Of a stretch of 64,000 nt of DNA, positions 31,990 through 43,691 are shown one piece after another. The DNA is from Chrysopilus asiliformis (Eukaryota > Arthropoda > Insecta > Diptera > Rhagionidae), in NCBI GenBank assembly GCA_964034945.1, contig OZ035962.1, positions 49,593,931 to 49,657,930 of the forward strand, read 5' to 3'. How positions within the stretch are numbered: the first letter of the stretch is position 1; the number at the start of each line of letters is the position of its first letter. The notes under the pieces are model-generated. The model had not been told where the DNA came from. It ran no database searches and worked only from the letters and a program-made list of their open reading frames with translations. The translations under genes were made by a program, and so were the position numbers.

Positions 31990-34735
31990 CTTTCTAGAAC
32001 CATTTTCAACGAAAAAAAAACACTTTAAAAACAAGTTTTATAACCTTACACACTTTCAAAATGCACTAAAAAGTAAAAAACAAGTTTAAAGTTTCACAAA
32101 AAATGTCTAACATCAGATTCGTAATCTAACACCGGATTCGTAATCAGCGACCCCGAAAACCCCTTGATGCCAGTTTTTCCCGGAAAAAATGGGAAAAAGG
32201 ATATCTGCGTTATCCTTACAGGACCTTCCGTTTCTAATTTCGAAAATCCAACACCGGATTTGTAATCAGCGACCCCGAAAACCCCCTGATGCCAGTTTTT
32301 CCTGGAAAAAATGGGAAAAAGGATATTTACGTCATCCTTACAGGGCCTTCCGTTTCTAATTTCGAAAATCTAACACCGGATTCGTAATCAGCGACCCCGA
32401 AAACCCCCTGATGCCAGTTTTTCCCGGAAAAAATGGGAAAAAGGATATTTGCGTTATCCTTACAGGACCTTCCGTTTCTAATTTCGAAAATCTAACACCG
32501 GATTCGTAATCAGCGACCCCGAAAACCCCCTGATGCCAGTTTTTCCCGGAAAAAATGGGAAAAAGGATATTTACGTCATCCTTACAGGACCTTCCGTTTC
32601 TAATTTCGAAAATCTAATACCGGATTCGTAATCAGCGACCCCGAAAACCCCTGATGCCAGTTTTTCCCGGAAAAAATGGGAAAAAGGATATTTACGTCAT
32701 CCTTACAGGGCCTTCCGTTTCTAATTTCAAAAATCTAACACCGGATTCGTAATCAACGACCCCGAAAACCCCCTGATGCAAGTTTTTCCCGGAAAAAATG
32801 GGAAAAAGGATATTTACGTCGTCCTTACAGGATCTTCCGTTTCTAATTTCGAAAATCTAATACCGGATTCGTAATCAGCGACCCAGAAAACCCCCTGATG
32901 CCAGTTTTTCCCGGAAAAAATGGGAAAAAGGATATTTACGTCATCCTTACAGGACCTTCCGTTTCTAATTTCGAAAATCTAATACCGGATTCGTAATCAG
33001 CGACCCCGAAAACCCCTGATGCCAGTTTTTCCCGGAAAAAATGGGAAAAAGGATATTTACGTCATCCTTACAGGACCTTACGTTTCTAATTTCAAAAATC
33101 TAACACCGGATTCGTAATCAACGACCCCGAAAACCCCCTGATGCAAGTTTTTCCCGGAAAAAATGGGAAAAAGGATATTTACGTCGTCCTTACAGGATCT
33201 TTCGTTTCTAATTTCGAAAATCTAATACCGGATTCGTAATCAGCGACCCCGAAAACCCCTGATGCCAGTTTTTCCCGGAAAAAATGGGAAAAAGGATATC
33301 TGCGTTTCCTTACAGGACCTTCCGTTTCTAATTTCGAAAATCCAACACCGGATTTGTAATCAGCGACCCCGAAAACCCCCTGATGCCAGTTTTTCCTGGA
33401 AAAAATGGGAAAAAGGATATTTACGTCATCCTTACAGGGCCTTCCGTTTCTAATTTCGAAAATCTAACACCGGATTCGTAATCAGCGACCCCGAAAACCC
33501 CCTGATGCCAGTTTTTCCCGGAAAAAATGGGAAAAAGGATATTTGCGTTATCCTTACAGGACCTTCCGTTTCTAATTTCGAAAATCTAACACCGGATTCG
33601 TAATCAGCGACCCCGAAAACCCCCTGATGCCAGTTTTTCCCGGAAAAAATGGGAAAAAGGATATTTACGTCATCCTTACAGGACCTTCGGTTTCTAATTT
33701 CGAAAATCTAATACCGGATTCGTAATCAGCGACCCCGAAAACCCCTGATGCCAGTTTTTCCCGGAAAAAATGGGAAAAAGGATATTTACGTCATCCTTAC
33801 AGGGCCTTCCGTTTCTAATTTCAAAAATCTAACACCGGATTCGTAATCAACGACCCCGAAAACCCCCTGATGCAAGTTTTTCCCGGAAAATATGGGAAAA
33901 AGGATATTTACGTCGTCCTTACAGGATCTTCCGTTTCTAATTTCGAAAATCTAATACCGGATTCGTAATCAGCGACCCCGAAAACCCCCTGATGCCAGTT
34001 TTTCCCGGAAAAAATGGGAAAAAGGATATTTACGTCATCCTTACAGGACCTTCCGTTTCTAATTTCGAAAATCTAATACCGGATTCGTAATCAGCGACCC
34101 CGAAAACCCCTGATGCCAGTTTTTCCCGGAAAAAATGGGAAAAAGGATATTTACGTCATCCTTACAGGACCTTACGTTTCTAATTTCAAAAATCTAACAC
34201 CGGATTCGTAATCAACGACCCCGAAAACCCCCTGATGCAAGTTTTTCCCGGAAAAAATGGGAAAAAGGATATTTACGTCGTCCTTACAGGATCTTTCGTT
34301 TCTAATTTCGAAAATCTAATACCGGATTCGTAATCAGCGACCCCGAAAACCCCCTGATGCCAGTTTTTCCCGGAAAAAATGGGAAAAAGGATATTTACGT
34401 CATCCTTACAGGACCTTCCGTTTCTAATTTCGAAAATCTAATACCGGATTCGTAATCAGCGAACCCGAAAACCCCCTGATGCCAGTTTTTCCCGGAAAAA
34501 ATGGGAAAAAGAATATTTGCGTTATCCTTACAGGACCTTCCATTATCCTTACAAGGATAGATTAGTAAAAATATTGAACTATCACCGGAACTACGCAAGG
34601 TGACAAAATTTCATCTTCCTAGGTTGCATAGTTTCGGAGATATGAGGTTCCAAAGATTCCAGAGATAGACACATAGCCAGCTAGGTAGCCAGCCAGGTCG
34701 CGACAAATCAATTTAATAGAAAGTGTATAAAAAAG
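31990..34735 (-). mobile_element. Family B element, right arm
   Basis: Half palindrome at 31990-32105, about 20 tandem units of about 122 bp at 32110-34550, and the single-copy end to 34735 with CTAGGTTGCATAGTTTCGGA and TAATAGAAAGTGTATAAAA. The unit pattern repeats with a higher-order period near 1.1 kb (for example the GATATCTGCGTT variant at 32199 and 33294). Uninterrupted partner of the left-arm B element. Confidence 0.85.
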
Positions 34736-34805
34736 TCATGGTTATTGATTTATTGGTGTCACTTCCTGGTCCACATACGGTTAAAAGCACAATTCATATA
34801 AAAAA

Positions 34806-34871
34806 TGCAAAAAAGATATTGGATGGGAATCGAACTCACACCCCCGGTTCCGAATCCATCGTCTTCCCCTC
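34806..34871 (-). repeat. tRNA-like (pol III box A/B) sequence, right arm
   Basis: Inverted partner of the copy near 6311, with the same box A and box B words and the same defective anticodon stem. It exists because of the arm duplication, not an independent insertion. Confidence 0.5.
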
Positions 34872-35943
34872 TACACCACACATTTGCTTAAAAGAGTTTG
34901 GGTTAAGATTCAATACTTGCTGTGTAATTGACGTTGAAAGGTTTGAGTTATTTTTAGAATTAATTTATCAATTGTTTCATTAAGGTTCACATCTTGGGAA
35001 AAAAATAAACTTGGAAATGATCCAAAAATTTGTTTCATTAAGGTTCACATCTTGGGCAAAAAGTAAACTTGGAATTGATCCAAGACTCACACCACACTCG
35101 AGAAAAGCTCAAACCGAATTTTTTTTAGAATCTGTTTTTCAAAAATCTGAGATTTCGGGAGGCTAAAACTCGGAAATTAATAGTTTTTGAAACAGCATGG
35201 CAATGGAAATGAGTGTATTTCGGTATAAATTTTACATTCCCGTTGCCATTCTCGTGTTAGCAGGTGATTTTGTCCTGCTTAAGAAACGCAGGGCAGGTTT
35301 ATACTGCCCTGCGTATGAAATGCAGGGCAAATAAATAATTGCACTGCGTAAGAAACGTTTCTTATGCCGTTTTGCAATATTTCAAAAACTATTAATTTTA
35401 GAAATAGCAGGGCAACGGGTTTCTTATTTTTTCATCAAAACCCACTATTTTTGATTGACATGCAAGCAGCATGGCAAAACTTGCCCTGCGTATGAAATAG
35501 ACGTATTTTGAGCCACTTTTGTATTTCTGGGGTCAGTGACCCCCCTAACCCCCACCCTCTGAAATGCGTTAATTTGACATTCAGAAGTCGTACAAGGTAT
35601 TTCTTTGGATTTAGGAACTCATAAAAAGCCGTGTTGGATTATTTATATACAATGTAGGTCCCGGTGCTCCGACTACCACCAAGGGGTGGTGCATTTTGAG
35701 AGCTCCGGAGTCCAAAAAAATACATTTTAGAGAATTTTTTTGTTTTCAGTGCCGTTGGCGTATTTTGTATTGGGTGGGGGCAAACAAACACTTTTTGGAA
35801 AGAACTCTTTGAGTGACACCTTTTGGCGTTTACAGTTTTAAAATCGGTCAAAAAACAAACAAATTATAGCCGTTTGTAGTTTTTTCGAAAAAACTTTGGG
35901 GGGCTCCCGGCTCCCCCCTATGGCCGAGCGACTAAATTTTTGA

Positions 35944-36534
35944 CGTGTATACGTCTTGGATTTTGGTAATGGGGGTACAAATTAGAAAATCGGCTTGCTG
36001 CCATGATAACAAATTTGCAATCGATGAAACTCGATAGTTTGTGGTGATATCTGAACAAAACCTGTGTTATAAGATGAGGGCTACATTAAAGCATTGTATA
36101 GAGTATTTTGTTATGTTAAACTATGTTCAATTATGTTTTTAAAAAGCAAAATCAAAATTTTTACTCCGCTGTTATGCTGTGTTTGCTGCTTGCAGTACAG
36201 ATTTCACATGTATACTCTTTTTACATGTATACTCTTTTTATCGAGAAAACGAAATTCAGAATTTCAGTAAAACGCTCCAAAGAACGAGAAAAAAATATGG
36301 TTTTAATTTGCTTTGAGAACACAACTTTAATGCTGGGACCGAGATATCGCTCTCTTACTAATGAAATGCATACTTATATGTGTGTGTGCATCATACCCAA
36401 CAGCAGCCATCGCTCGAACCTTTCATTCATTTTTCTGCAAAGCATACAAACCGCTTTGAACAAGAGCGGAAAACTTAAAGAGAAACAATTTCGATCTTAA
36501 CTTGGGGGGAGAAGGAAAAATGTGCATCGATCGC
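35944..36534. other. No recognisable gene
   Basis: Unique sequence just outside the right arm. A direct repeat of ACATGTATACTCTTTTT occurs twice near 36208-36240. The 125-codon frame at 36123 has no motif I recognise and is probably chance. Confidence 0.45.
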
Positions 36535-37135
36535 ATGGCCGAATTAAACACAGGTCTGCTGGTTGCTTTTTAACAGCCACCATTTTACTACGTCATCGGC
36601 AAGAAATATCGGTGCATTCTTTCCAAGCGCGGTATTATACACGGCAACTTTCGGGCTTACTTAAGCCGATTTTCGGGAGAAACGACTGAGGAGGGAAAAG
36701 TTGCCACTCGAAATCATGGCTTATCGACAATCTGCATACATGCAAAGCGTGTGAACCGGTTTGGGAAAAGTAGTAGGCAGAAATCATTTTCGTTCTGACC
36801 GTCAGCAGGTAAAGATCTTGGGAAGTATATGAGCAGCAGCAATTTCAATGGTTTGAGTCCACATACACACATGTAAACTTGTGTAGCATAAGCAAACAGG
36901 ATTGGCTTATTTAAGCCACAAATGTAAGCACATTGGCTTATTAAGCCCAAAAGTTGCCGGCTTAAATAAGCCAAGTGTAATACCGGACTAATGTTGATTG
37001 TGTGTGCGCTAATTTCAATAATATTTCATATAAAAAGGGAAAAATCCCATTGAATCGTATAAGAATTTCTTGCCGATGACGTCAGAGCCAGAAGCAACTG
37101 AGCTGTCAAACAGACCTTGTATAATTCGGCCATGG
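36535..37135. mobile_element. MITE candidate with CATGGCCGAATTA ends
   Basis: Left end CATGGCCGAATTA, then AGGTCTG, TTGC and GACGTCATCGGCAAGAAAT-like words recur inverted at the right end (about 75 imperfect bases each). Between them is non-coding sequence with several TTAAGCC/GGCTTA words. No target duplication could be fixed. Confidence 0.6.
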
Positions 37136-37433
37136 TTTTGAACACTGTTTTTAGTTGCTCTAAATTGAAATTGCTTCGATGCCTTTATCGTGTAATTTTA
37201 TTTTATTTTTATTTGTTTTTTATCTATGGGCGTTTTCATAAATTCAAGTTCTGCAAAAAAAGATTTTTGATTAAAAAATAACACAAAAGATTTTTCTTAA
37301 TAAATAACCCAGTTTATGTTATTCGTTTAGTTTACGAAGAAAATGTTTTGTGCAATTTGCGTAAGTTCCGAGCACATTTATGAAAATGCCCTATTAAAAA
37401 TTGTTCGTTGTGTTGCAAGTGAAATTTGATTTT

Positions 37434-38018
37434 TTATACCCGTATGGTGAAACCAAAGGGTATATTAACTTTGCCTTACCGTTTGTAACGCCAAGATCCC
37501 GTCATCGCACAAAAAAATGAATTACACCAGTGTGTTTAGAATGAGAAAAATATTTAATTTCTGCATGTCCGTCCGTCTGTCTGTCTGTTCGTCTGTCCGT
37601 CCGTCTGTCCGTCTGTCCGTCCGTCTTTCTGTGGCGCGGATTGCGGGCGCATGGATTGAGCTAGAGACTTGAAATTTTGCGCAGATCCGTTTTTCGTAAA
37701 ATGCGAGGCTAAGTTCGTTAATGGGCAAAAATGGACCATTAGGGGGGGTACCCCCTATACGAACGAAAACGTTTTTTGCGAATACCTCAAAAACGGCGCA
37801 TCTTATCAAAAAAATGCAAGAACAAAAGTTATTTAGGATATGATTCTACATAAAACTCCCATACATCAAAATCCAATTGGAATAAATTTTAAAAAATCTT
37901 ATTGGAAAGTTTGACTTCAAAGTGGAATTTTGGTACAACTGTTCGAATTTTGATACGAATATCACCATACGGGTCTCCAATGATTGCCAGATTGGCAATT
38001 ATAGCTTTTGTTATGTTT
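37434..38018 (+). mobile_element. Family C element, copy 5
   Basis: Complete C copy: TATACCCGTATGGTGAAACC start, GTCC/GTCT microsatellite at 37567-37625, core, inverted CACCATACGGGTCTCC near the end and final TTATAGCTTTTGTTATGTTT. About 585 bp, non-coding; short frames rich in DGRTDGQTD or CLSVCPSV are microsatellite translations. Confidence 0.9.
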
Positions 38019-38202
38019 TCTAGGTACAAGATGCCAAAATTCACCAAACGGAAAGTCAAATCCCGTAACATTACGGTCAATCAAATTGTTTCTTTAGTTT
38101 CCTTTTCACTAAAATTTCTTACTTAAAGATCTATTGGCGATCGTTGTAGGCGGATCCACGTCTTCTGGCCGTCTCTACGAGACAGACACCTTGCTTTTTT
38201 AT

Positions 38203-38873
38203 ACCCGTATGGTGAAACCAAAGGGTATATTAACTTTGCCTTACCGTTTGTAACGCCAAGATCCCGTCATCACACACAAAAATGAATTACACCAGTGTGT
38301 TTAGAATGATAAAAAAAAGTTGAATTTTGCATGTCCGTCCGTCTGTCTGTCCGTCTGTCTGTCCGTCTGTCCGTCTGTCCGTCTGTCCGTCTGTCCGTCT
38401 GTCCGTCTGTCCGTCTGTCCGTCTGTCCGTCTGTCCGTCTGTCCGTCTGTCTGTCCGTCTGTCCGTCTGTCTGTCCGTCTGTCCGTCTGTGGCGCGGATT
38501 GCGGGCGTACGGATTGAGCTAGAGACTTGAAATTTTGCGTGGATCCGTTTTTCGTAAAATGCGAGGCTAAGTTCGTTAATGGGCAAAAATTGACCATTAG
38601 GGGGAATACCCCCCATACGAACGAAATCGTTTTTTGTGAATATCTCAAAAACGGTGCATCTTATCAAAAAAGTGCAAGAACAAAAGTTATTTAGGATATG
38701 ATTCTACATAAAACTCCCATACATCAAAATCCGATTGGAATAAATTTTAAAAAATCTTATTGGAAAGTTTGACTTCAAAGTGGAATTTTGGTATAACTGT
38801 TCGAATTTTGATACGAATATCACCATACGGGTCTCCAATGATTGCCAGATTGGCAATTATAGCTTTTGTTATG
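38203..38873 (+). mobile_element. Family C element, copy 6, expanded microsatellite
   Basis: Complete C copy whose microsatellite has grown to about 150 bases (38333-38490), mostly an 8-bp GTCCGTCT period. Followed immediately, head to tail, by copy 7. Confidence 0.9.
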
Positions 38874-39440
38874 TTTATACCCGTATGGTGAAACCAAAGG
38901 GTATATTAACTTTGCCTTACCGTTTGTAACGCCAAAATCCCGTCATCACACACAAAAATGAATTACACCAGTGTGTTTAGAATGATAAAAAAAATTGAAT
39001 TTTCCATGTCCGTCCGTCCGTCCGTCTGTCTGTCTGTCTGTCTGTCTGTCTGTGGCGCGGATTGCGGGCGCATGGATTGAGCTAGAGACTTGAAATTTTG
39101 CGCAGATCCGTTTTTCGTAAAATGCGAGGCTAAGTTCGTTAATGGGCAAAAATGGACCATTAGGGGGGGTACCCCCTATACGAACGAAAACGTTTTTTGC
39201 GAATACCTCAAAAACGGCGCATCTTATCAAAAAAGTGCAAGAACAAAAGTTATTTAGGATATGATTCTACATAAAACTCCCATACATCAAAATCCAATTG
39301 GAATAAATTTTAAAAAATCTTATTGTAAAGTTTGACTTCAAAGTGGAATTTTGGTACAACTGTTCGAATTTTAATACGAATATCACCATACGGGTCTCCA
39401 ATGATTGCCTGATAGGCAATTATAGCTTTTGTTATGTTTC
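38874..39440 (+). mobile_element. Family C element, copy 7
   Basis: Complete C copy joined directly to copy 6 with no spacer: one ends TTTTGTTATGTT and the next starts TATACCCGTATGG. Head-to-tail tandems are typical of rolling-circle transposition. Confidence 0.9.
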
Positions 39441-39459
39441 AGATTTATTTTTTTAATTA

Positions 39460-41225
39460 AAAAAAAAATTTTGGTGCCTGAGATCTAAGAACTGAGTTTA
39501 GATATACGTAATGTGCTGATTCTAAAACTGGCAGAAGATTTTTTCTATCAGCTCTAGTTTTTGAGATAGAGACTAATTGAATTTAGTTCTAATAAAAGGC
39601 AAAAATAAATAAATCAACATCTCTTTAAAATTCAAAATAGAAATTTGGTACTTAAAACTAGGATCTAATCAGCCAAATATACCTGAAAGTGTCCGTCAAC
39701 AAATATTCCTAGAACTGGTTAACCCGCATTACTTAATTCTATGAATTTTATTACCTATTGTAAAATTTGGAATTCCCCATGATCCGATCTCCCCATACCT
39801 GCTCAACCCCGACTAATTGGTGTTGGAAACATAGTACCTGTAGTCTACCTTTATCCTTCTCGACTTAGTCTATTGTGTAGTTTTGGCAAATAAAGTTGTG
39901 TCATAATTTTGTGTACATTTTCGTCGTTTTATTGCGTTAAAACTAAAACAATGGCATCCACAAGCAGGCGTAGCTGTGTAAACCATCCAGATGTTTTTTG
40001 TTATGTATGTGGCGAATACACGGTGAAAGAAAGTAGAAAAACTATTTCTGAATTTGTGAAAAGGTCTTATCTTGCCTATTTTGGCGTTCATTTGGGAGAT
40101 CAAGATAAATCTTGGGCTCCACATGTGGTGTGTAAAACATGTGTTGAACATTTGCGACAGTGGACAATTGGAAACAGAAAGTGCTTGAAATTTGGTGTAC
40201 CAATGGTTTGGAGGGAACCACGTAACCATTATGATGACTGCTATTTTTGTCTCGTTAATATTAAAGGCATAAATAGGAACAATCGACATAAATGGACATA
40301 TCCTGATCTAGATTCTGCAAGAAGACCTGTACCGCACTCTAATGAAATACCCGTTCCAACCTTCAGCACTCTCCCTGAAATCCCGGAAGATAATACGGAA
40401 ACATCAACGTCTGATGAAGTAGAAAACGACATTGAATTTGAAGCAGATTTAACAACTCCTCAGTGTTTTAATCAACAAGAACTGAACGATCTCATGAGAG
40501 ACCTATACCTCTCAGAGGAGTGTGCTGAATTACTGGCATCCAGATTAAAAGAAAAGAACCTTCTTTATCCCTATTTTGTATGTCTTTGGGACAGCAGAGC
40601 TCACCACATCAATGAATGAGACTGAATCTAACGCTTGGGGTTCATTTGTTCAAGTAGTTCAAAATTTTCTTGGAAATCACAAAGCAGACAATTACATAGA
40701 ATTAGTGGAAACTATGCTTTCAAATTTTCATATTGTCGGTTGTAACATGAGTATAAAAGTTCACTACCTCCACAACCACCTAGATCGGTTTCCAGAAAAT
40801 TTAGGTGACTGTAGTGAAGAACAGGGAGAAAGATTCCATCAGGATATTAAAACTATGGAAGATCGATATCAAGGACGATGGGATAGCCACATGATGGCCG
40901 ACTACTGTTGGAGCCTTCAGCGAGACTGCTCCAGTAAACTCCATGCTAGACAGTCGCATAAACGAAAATTTGTAGGTGATAGTGACTAATATCAGTATGA
41001 ATGTATGTTAATCTACTTTTTATAATAAATATTTAATATATGTGTTTTTTTTACTGGCAATACTCATAGTTATAACGTAAAATATATATAGAGGTAAAAA
41101 AACAGTAAATAATTCCTATTTTAAAAACTAGATTTGATAGACAAAATCTGATGGCTATTTCGGATTCTCCACCCAAAAATTACCCAAGAACAGTTAAAAG
41201 ATCGCCGGCACCAAAATGTGTGTTG
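39460..41225 (+). mobile_element. Internally deleted DNA transposon with zinc-finger gene
   Basis: Inverted ends ATTTTGGTGCC(T/G)G-GATC at about 39465-39485 and 41203-41222 enclose a damaged protein gene. The recognisable part of the protein is known to me from many uncharacterised arthropod proteins, but I cannot name the superfamily. No clean target duplication was found. Confidence 0.55.
39951..40989 (+). pseudogene. Transposon-associated C4 zinc-finger protein, internally deleted
   Basis: ATG at 39951. The N-terminus carries a ZAD-like C4 zinc site: FCYVCGEYT and VVCKTCVEHLRQW. A second Cys pair DDCYFC precedes INRNNRHKWTYPDL. After KEKNLLYP the frame jumps to YFVCLWDSRA, which in family members lies hundreds of residues further on. 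After a frameshift near 40600 the tail continues AWGSFVQVVQNFLG, NMSIKVHYLHNHLDRFPENL, EEQGERFHQD and WSLQRDC. The central (probably catalytic) domain is deleted and the join is out of frame. Function unknown; a transposase or partner is likely. Confidence 0.7.
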
Positions 41226-41588
41226 GCCTGTGTTATCTTTAGATAAATAGGATTTTTCTTTATCTAGATAAGATAAAGATAACATTTTTGGGGTGCATCA
41301 AATTTTTTTTCTTCCGGCAACTTTGCCGCTGGTCTTCAATTTTTTTTGACGAGCACAATTTTTTTTAAATGCGGTTTGATTTAGTACAATTTTTTCATGT
41401 CAATTTTATTTCCAGTTTCTGTACTTTGCAAGCTAAGTTCACATAGATAATTTTATCGTACCTACATAGTTCCTAATGTTGGGTATTGAACATCGAAATG
41501 GCAAATATGGCAAAATAAGAAAAACCTCAATTGTTTATAATAGAGCAATATGTATTTCATTAACGACTATTGTAATTTCATATTATAA
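41226..41588. other. No recognisable gene
   Basis: AT-rich spacer with a GATAAGATAAAGATAA-like inverted word near 41240-41290. Nothing coding seen. Confidence 0.4.
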
Positions 41589-42382
41589 CTAGCTTGCAAG
41601 GACCCGGCGTTGCCCGGGTAGCAGTGTTGGGCAAAATTCAATCTGACTAATGATTGAAAAAATCCATCATATTTTTTTTGGTACTCGATACTTCAAGCGA
41701 TGTAGAATCTAGCAGCGGAGGACGTTTAAGCGGGTAAAAGAAGCTTCCTTGTATTGTACTGAACACAACACAAAAAATTTCAACTGGATATCGCAAACGA
41801 TGTAAAATCTAGCGGGAGAGGGGATTTGACGGGTGGATCAACAGGGGGAAGTATGTAAAATATCCTTCCTGGCGTTCTACTGAACACAACAAAAAAAAAA
41901 TTCAGCTCGATATCTCACACAATGTAAAATTTATCTGGAGAGGGGGTTCGAGGGGGTAGGTTAACACGGCAGAAATATATAAAATATCCTTCCTGGCGTT
42001 GTACTAAACACAACACAAAAAATTTCATCTCGATATCTCAAACGATGTAGAATCTAACGGGAGAGGGGTTTAGAGGGAGTGGGTCAACAGGGAGGAAGTA
42101 TGTAAAATATCCTTATTGGCGTTGTACTGAACACAACACAATAAATTTCACCTCGATATCTCAAGCCATGTAGTTACTAAAAGTGCAACAACCGCTGAAA
42201 GTATGCAATTTCGGTTTTTCAAGATTTTCCAACTTTTCCGGTGGAAATTTCCAATTTTCGGCTCCGTAGTGTTTTTACCTGTTGCAATACGAATCCAACA
42301 AAAAAAACCCATGCAAATCGGATTATATTCAGCCGAGTTATGGATAGTCAAACGGACCACGATTCATTTTTACATATAAAGA
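41589..42382 (-). mobile_element. Family E Helitron, copy 2
   Basis: The minus strand begins TCTTTATATGTAAAAATGAA and ends with the CCCGGGCAACGCCGGG hairpin, TCCTTGCAAG and CTAG, between A and T. It differs from copy 1 in carrying a minisatellite (about four units of about 120 bp, 41690-42175, with AAATATCCTTCCTGGCGTTG and ATCTCGATATCTCAAACGAT). A CAGTGTTGGGCAAAATTC word just inside the hairpin resembles a hAT end. Confidence 0.85.
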
Positions 42383-42603
42383 TTATTAGCAGGATTCGCT
42401 GTGAGAAGAGAGACGCAGGAGACAAATTGTAGATAATTACAAAATTAAGGATAGATTAAAATTAGTTCGCAAATTACACAATAGTTTTTGAATTATGTGA
42501 ACTTCCACGTTCAACTGTTTGTTATCTTTTCTTCTAGTTTTCGCATCTGATTAGTATATTATCTGTGATTTAACTTTCATTTTTAATAATACTATTTTTC
42601 TAG
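42383..42603. other. Intron sequence upstream of homeobox exon
   Basis: Unique AT-rich sequence ending in TACTATTTTTCTAG, a good pyrimidine tract and 3' splice site for the exon at 42604. Confidence 0.5.
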
Positions 42604-42669
42604 CATCCTTATCCAACGGAAGATGAAAAACGTGCTATAGCTGCTCAGACTAACTTAACATTATTGCAG
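42604..42669 (+). CDS. PKNOX (homologue): Exon of a PKNOX/Prep-type TALE homeodomain gene
   Basis: A 66-base exon of 22 codons bounded by TTTTTCTAG and the strong donor CAG|GTAAGT, phase 0 on both sides. It reads HPYPTEDEKR then AIAAQTNLTLLQ. This is helix 1 end to helix 2 of a TALE homeodomain. The wording IAAQTNLTLLQ separates PKNOX/Prep from MEIS (LAQDTGLTILQ) and PBX. The next exon should start VNNWFINARRR; I did not find it or the preceding exon in the window. It is the only host coding exon I can identify and implies much of this window is intron of that gene. PKNOX proteins partner PBX to regulate development. Confidence 0.85.
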
Positions 42670-42929
42670 GTAAGTCTATATCCAGTCAACGAAATAAATC
42701 TAAAGTCCTCAAATTTTTGGATTAAAATATGAACAAGTAATATATTTGATTGGTGAAGATAACTTTAACAGTTCCATTACAATAAAAGATAAACTAGGGA
42801 AATTCATATAACGCTTAATAGTGGGAAATACTATTGACTCCTCTTATTGAGTTGAAATATGCAATCATAGTGAGCAATGCAATCTCCATGGTTCAATACC
42901 GCAAAAACTATGGTAGTATTCACTCTGTT
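42670..42929. other. Intron sequence downstream of homeobox exon
   Basis: AT-rich single-copy sequence between the homeobox donor site and a family A element. No further exon recognised. Confidence 0.45.
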
Positions 42930-43555
42930 TTTAAAAAGCTTTTATTTAGCTTGCCTTCGTGTCTGGCTGTTTGTCTGTTTGTCTGTCAGATCAAATCTTG
43001 CAACCCAATTTTGACCCACTTCCACTTGTCCGATTGACTTGAAATTTTGCACACTTATATAAGTCCGATGACAATACAATATTTTCACTACTTCGTCCTT
43101 GTAAGGATAACGGAAGGTCCTGTAAGGATAACGTGATTATCCTTTTTCTCAATTGTTCCGGGAAAAAATATATTCTGCTGGTTTTGGGGTTCGCTGAATA
43201 CGATTCTCAAGTCAAAAAGCCTGTAAGGACATCTCAAATGTAAGGATATATATTCGAAGACTAAAAAGAACAAAATAAAAAAAATAAAAAATTTTTTTTA
43301 AAAAAAAATCTTTTATTCAAAAAGAATGCACTAAAAAGAAAAAAAATATTTTCTGGACGCTGTGTATCACAAATATAAAACCTTTTAAAAAGCGAGATAA
43401 AGCATAAAACAATAAAATAAAAATTTATCTCGCTTTTTAAAAGCTTTTATATTTGTGATACACAGCGTCCAGAAAATTATTTTTTTCTTTTTAGTGCATT
43501 CTTTTTTAATAAAAGCTTTTTTTTAAAAAAATTTTTTTTATTTTTTTTATATCAG
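42930..43555 (-). mobile_element. Family A element, copy 2
   Basis: Starts TTTTAAAAAGCTTTTATTTA with a CTGTTTGT microsatellite and the GACTTGAAATTTTGCACACT block. It has barely more than one tandem unit, then the terminal palindrome at about 43280-43540. Shortest full A copy. Confidence 0.85.
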
Positions 43556-43572
43556 ACTTACGATATTCTTCA

Positions 43573-43691
43573 CCCATTTCTTGCCATTGGTGCGTTTTCG
43601 CACCAGTAACTTTGAGCAACTTTGAGCCTTTTTGTTACCACATAGGAGTCAAAGTTGCTATTATGGAATATAAATGGTGGCAAGAAATGGG
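43573..43691. mobile_element. Short piggyBac-like hairpin MITE
   Basis: CCCATTTCTTGCCA pairs with TGGCAAGAAATGGG. The right flank is TTAA and the left flank TTCA, consistent with a mutated TTAA target. 119 bp, non-coding. Confidence 0.6.

Larger units (their letters stand above)
26757..35943 (-). repeat. Right arm of giant inverted duplication
   Basis: Reverse-complement partner of 5339-22545. It holds the intact 5' region of the transposase gene with its upstream sequence, one C element, the empty site of the left-arm Helitron (between 31908 and 31909) and a longer B tandem array. Sampled stretches differ by only scattered substitutions, so the duplication looks young compared with most elements inside it. 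Confidence 0.93.

Noticed and set aside
32110..34550. CRISPR-like regular repeats
   Set aside because: The repeat period of about 122 bp has no unique spacers, repeats differ along their whole length, and the genome is animal with introns.
36123..36500. 125-codon open frame outside the right arm
   Set aside because: Low-complexity codon make-up, no motif, no splice context; most likely chance.
38320..38667. Frames rich in DGQTDRRTD or CPSVRLSV
   Set aside because: Translations of the GTCCGTCT microsatellite in family C.
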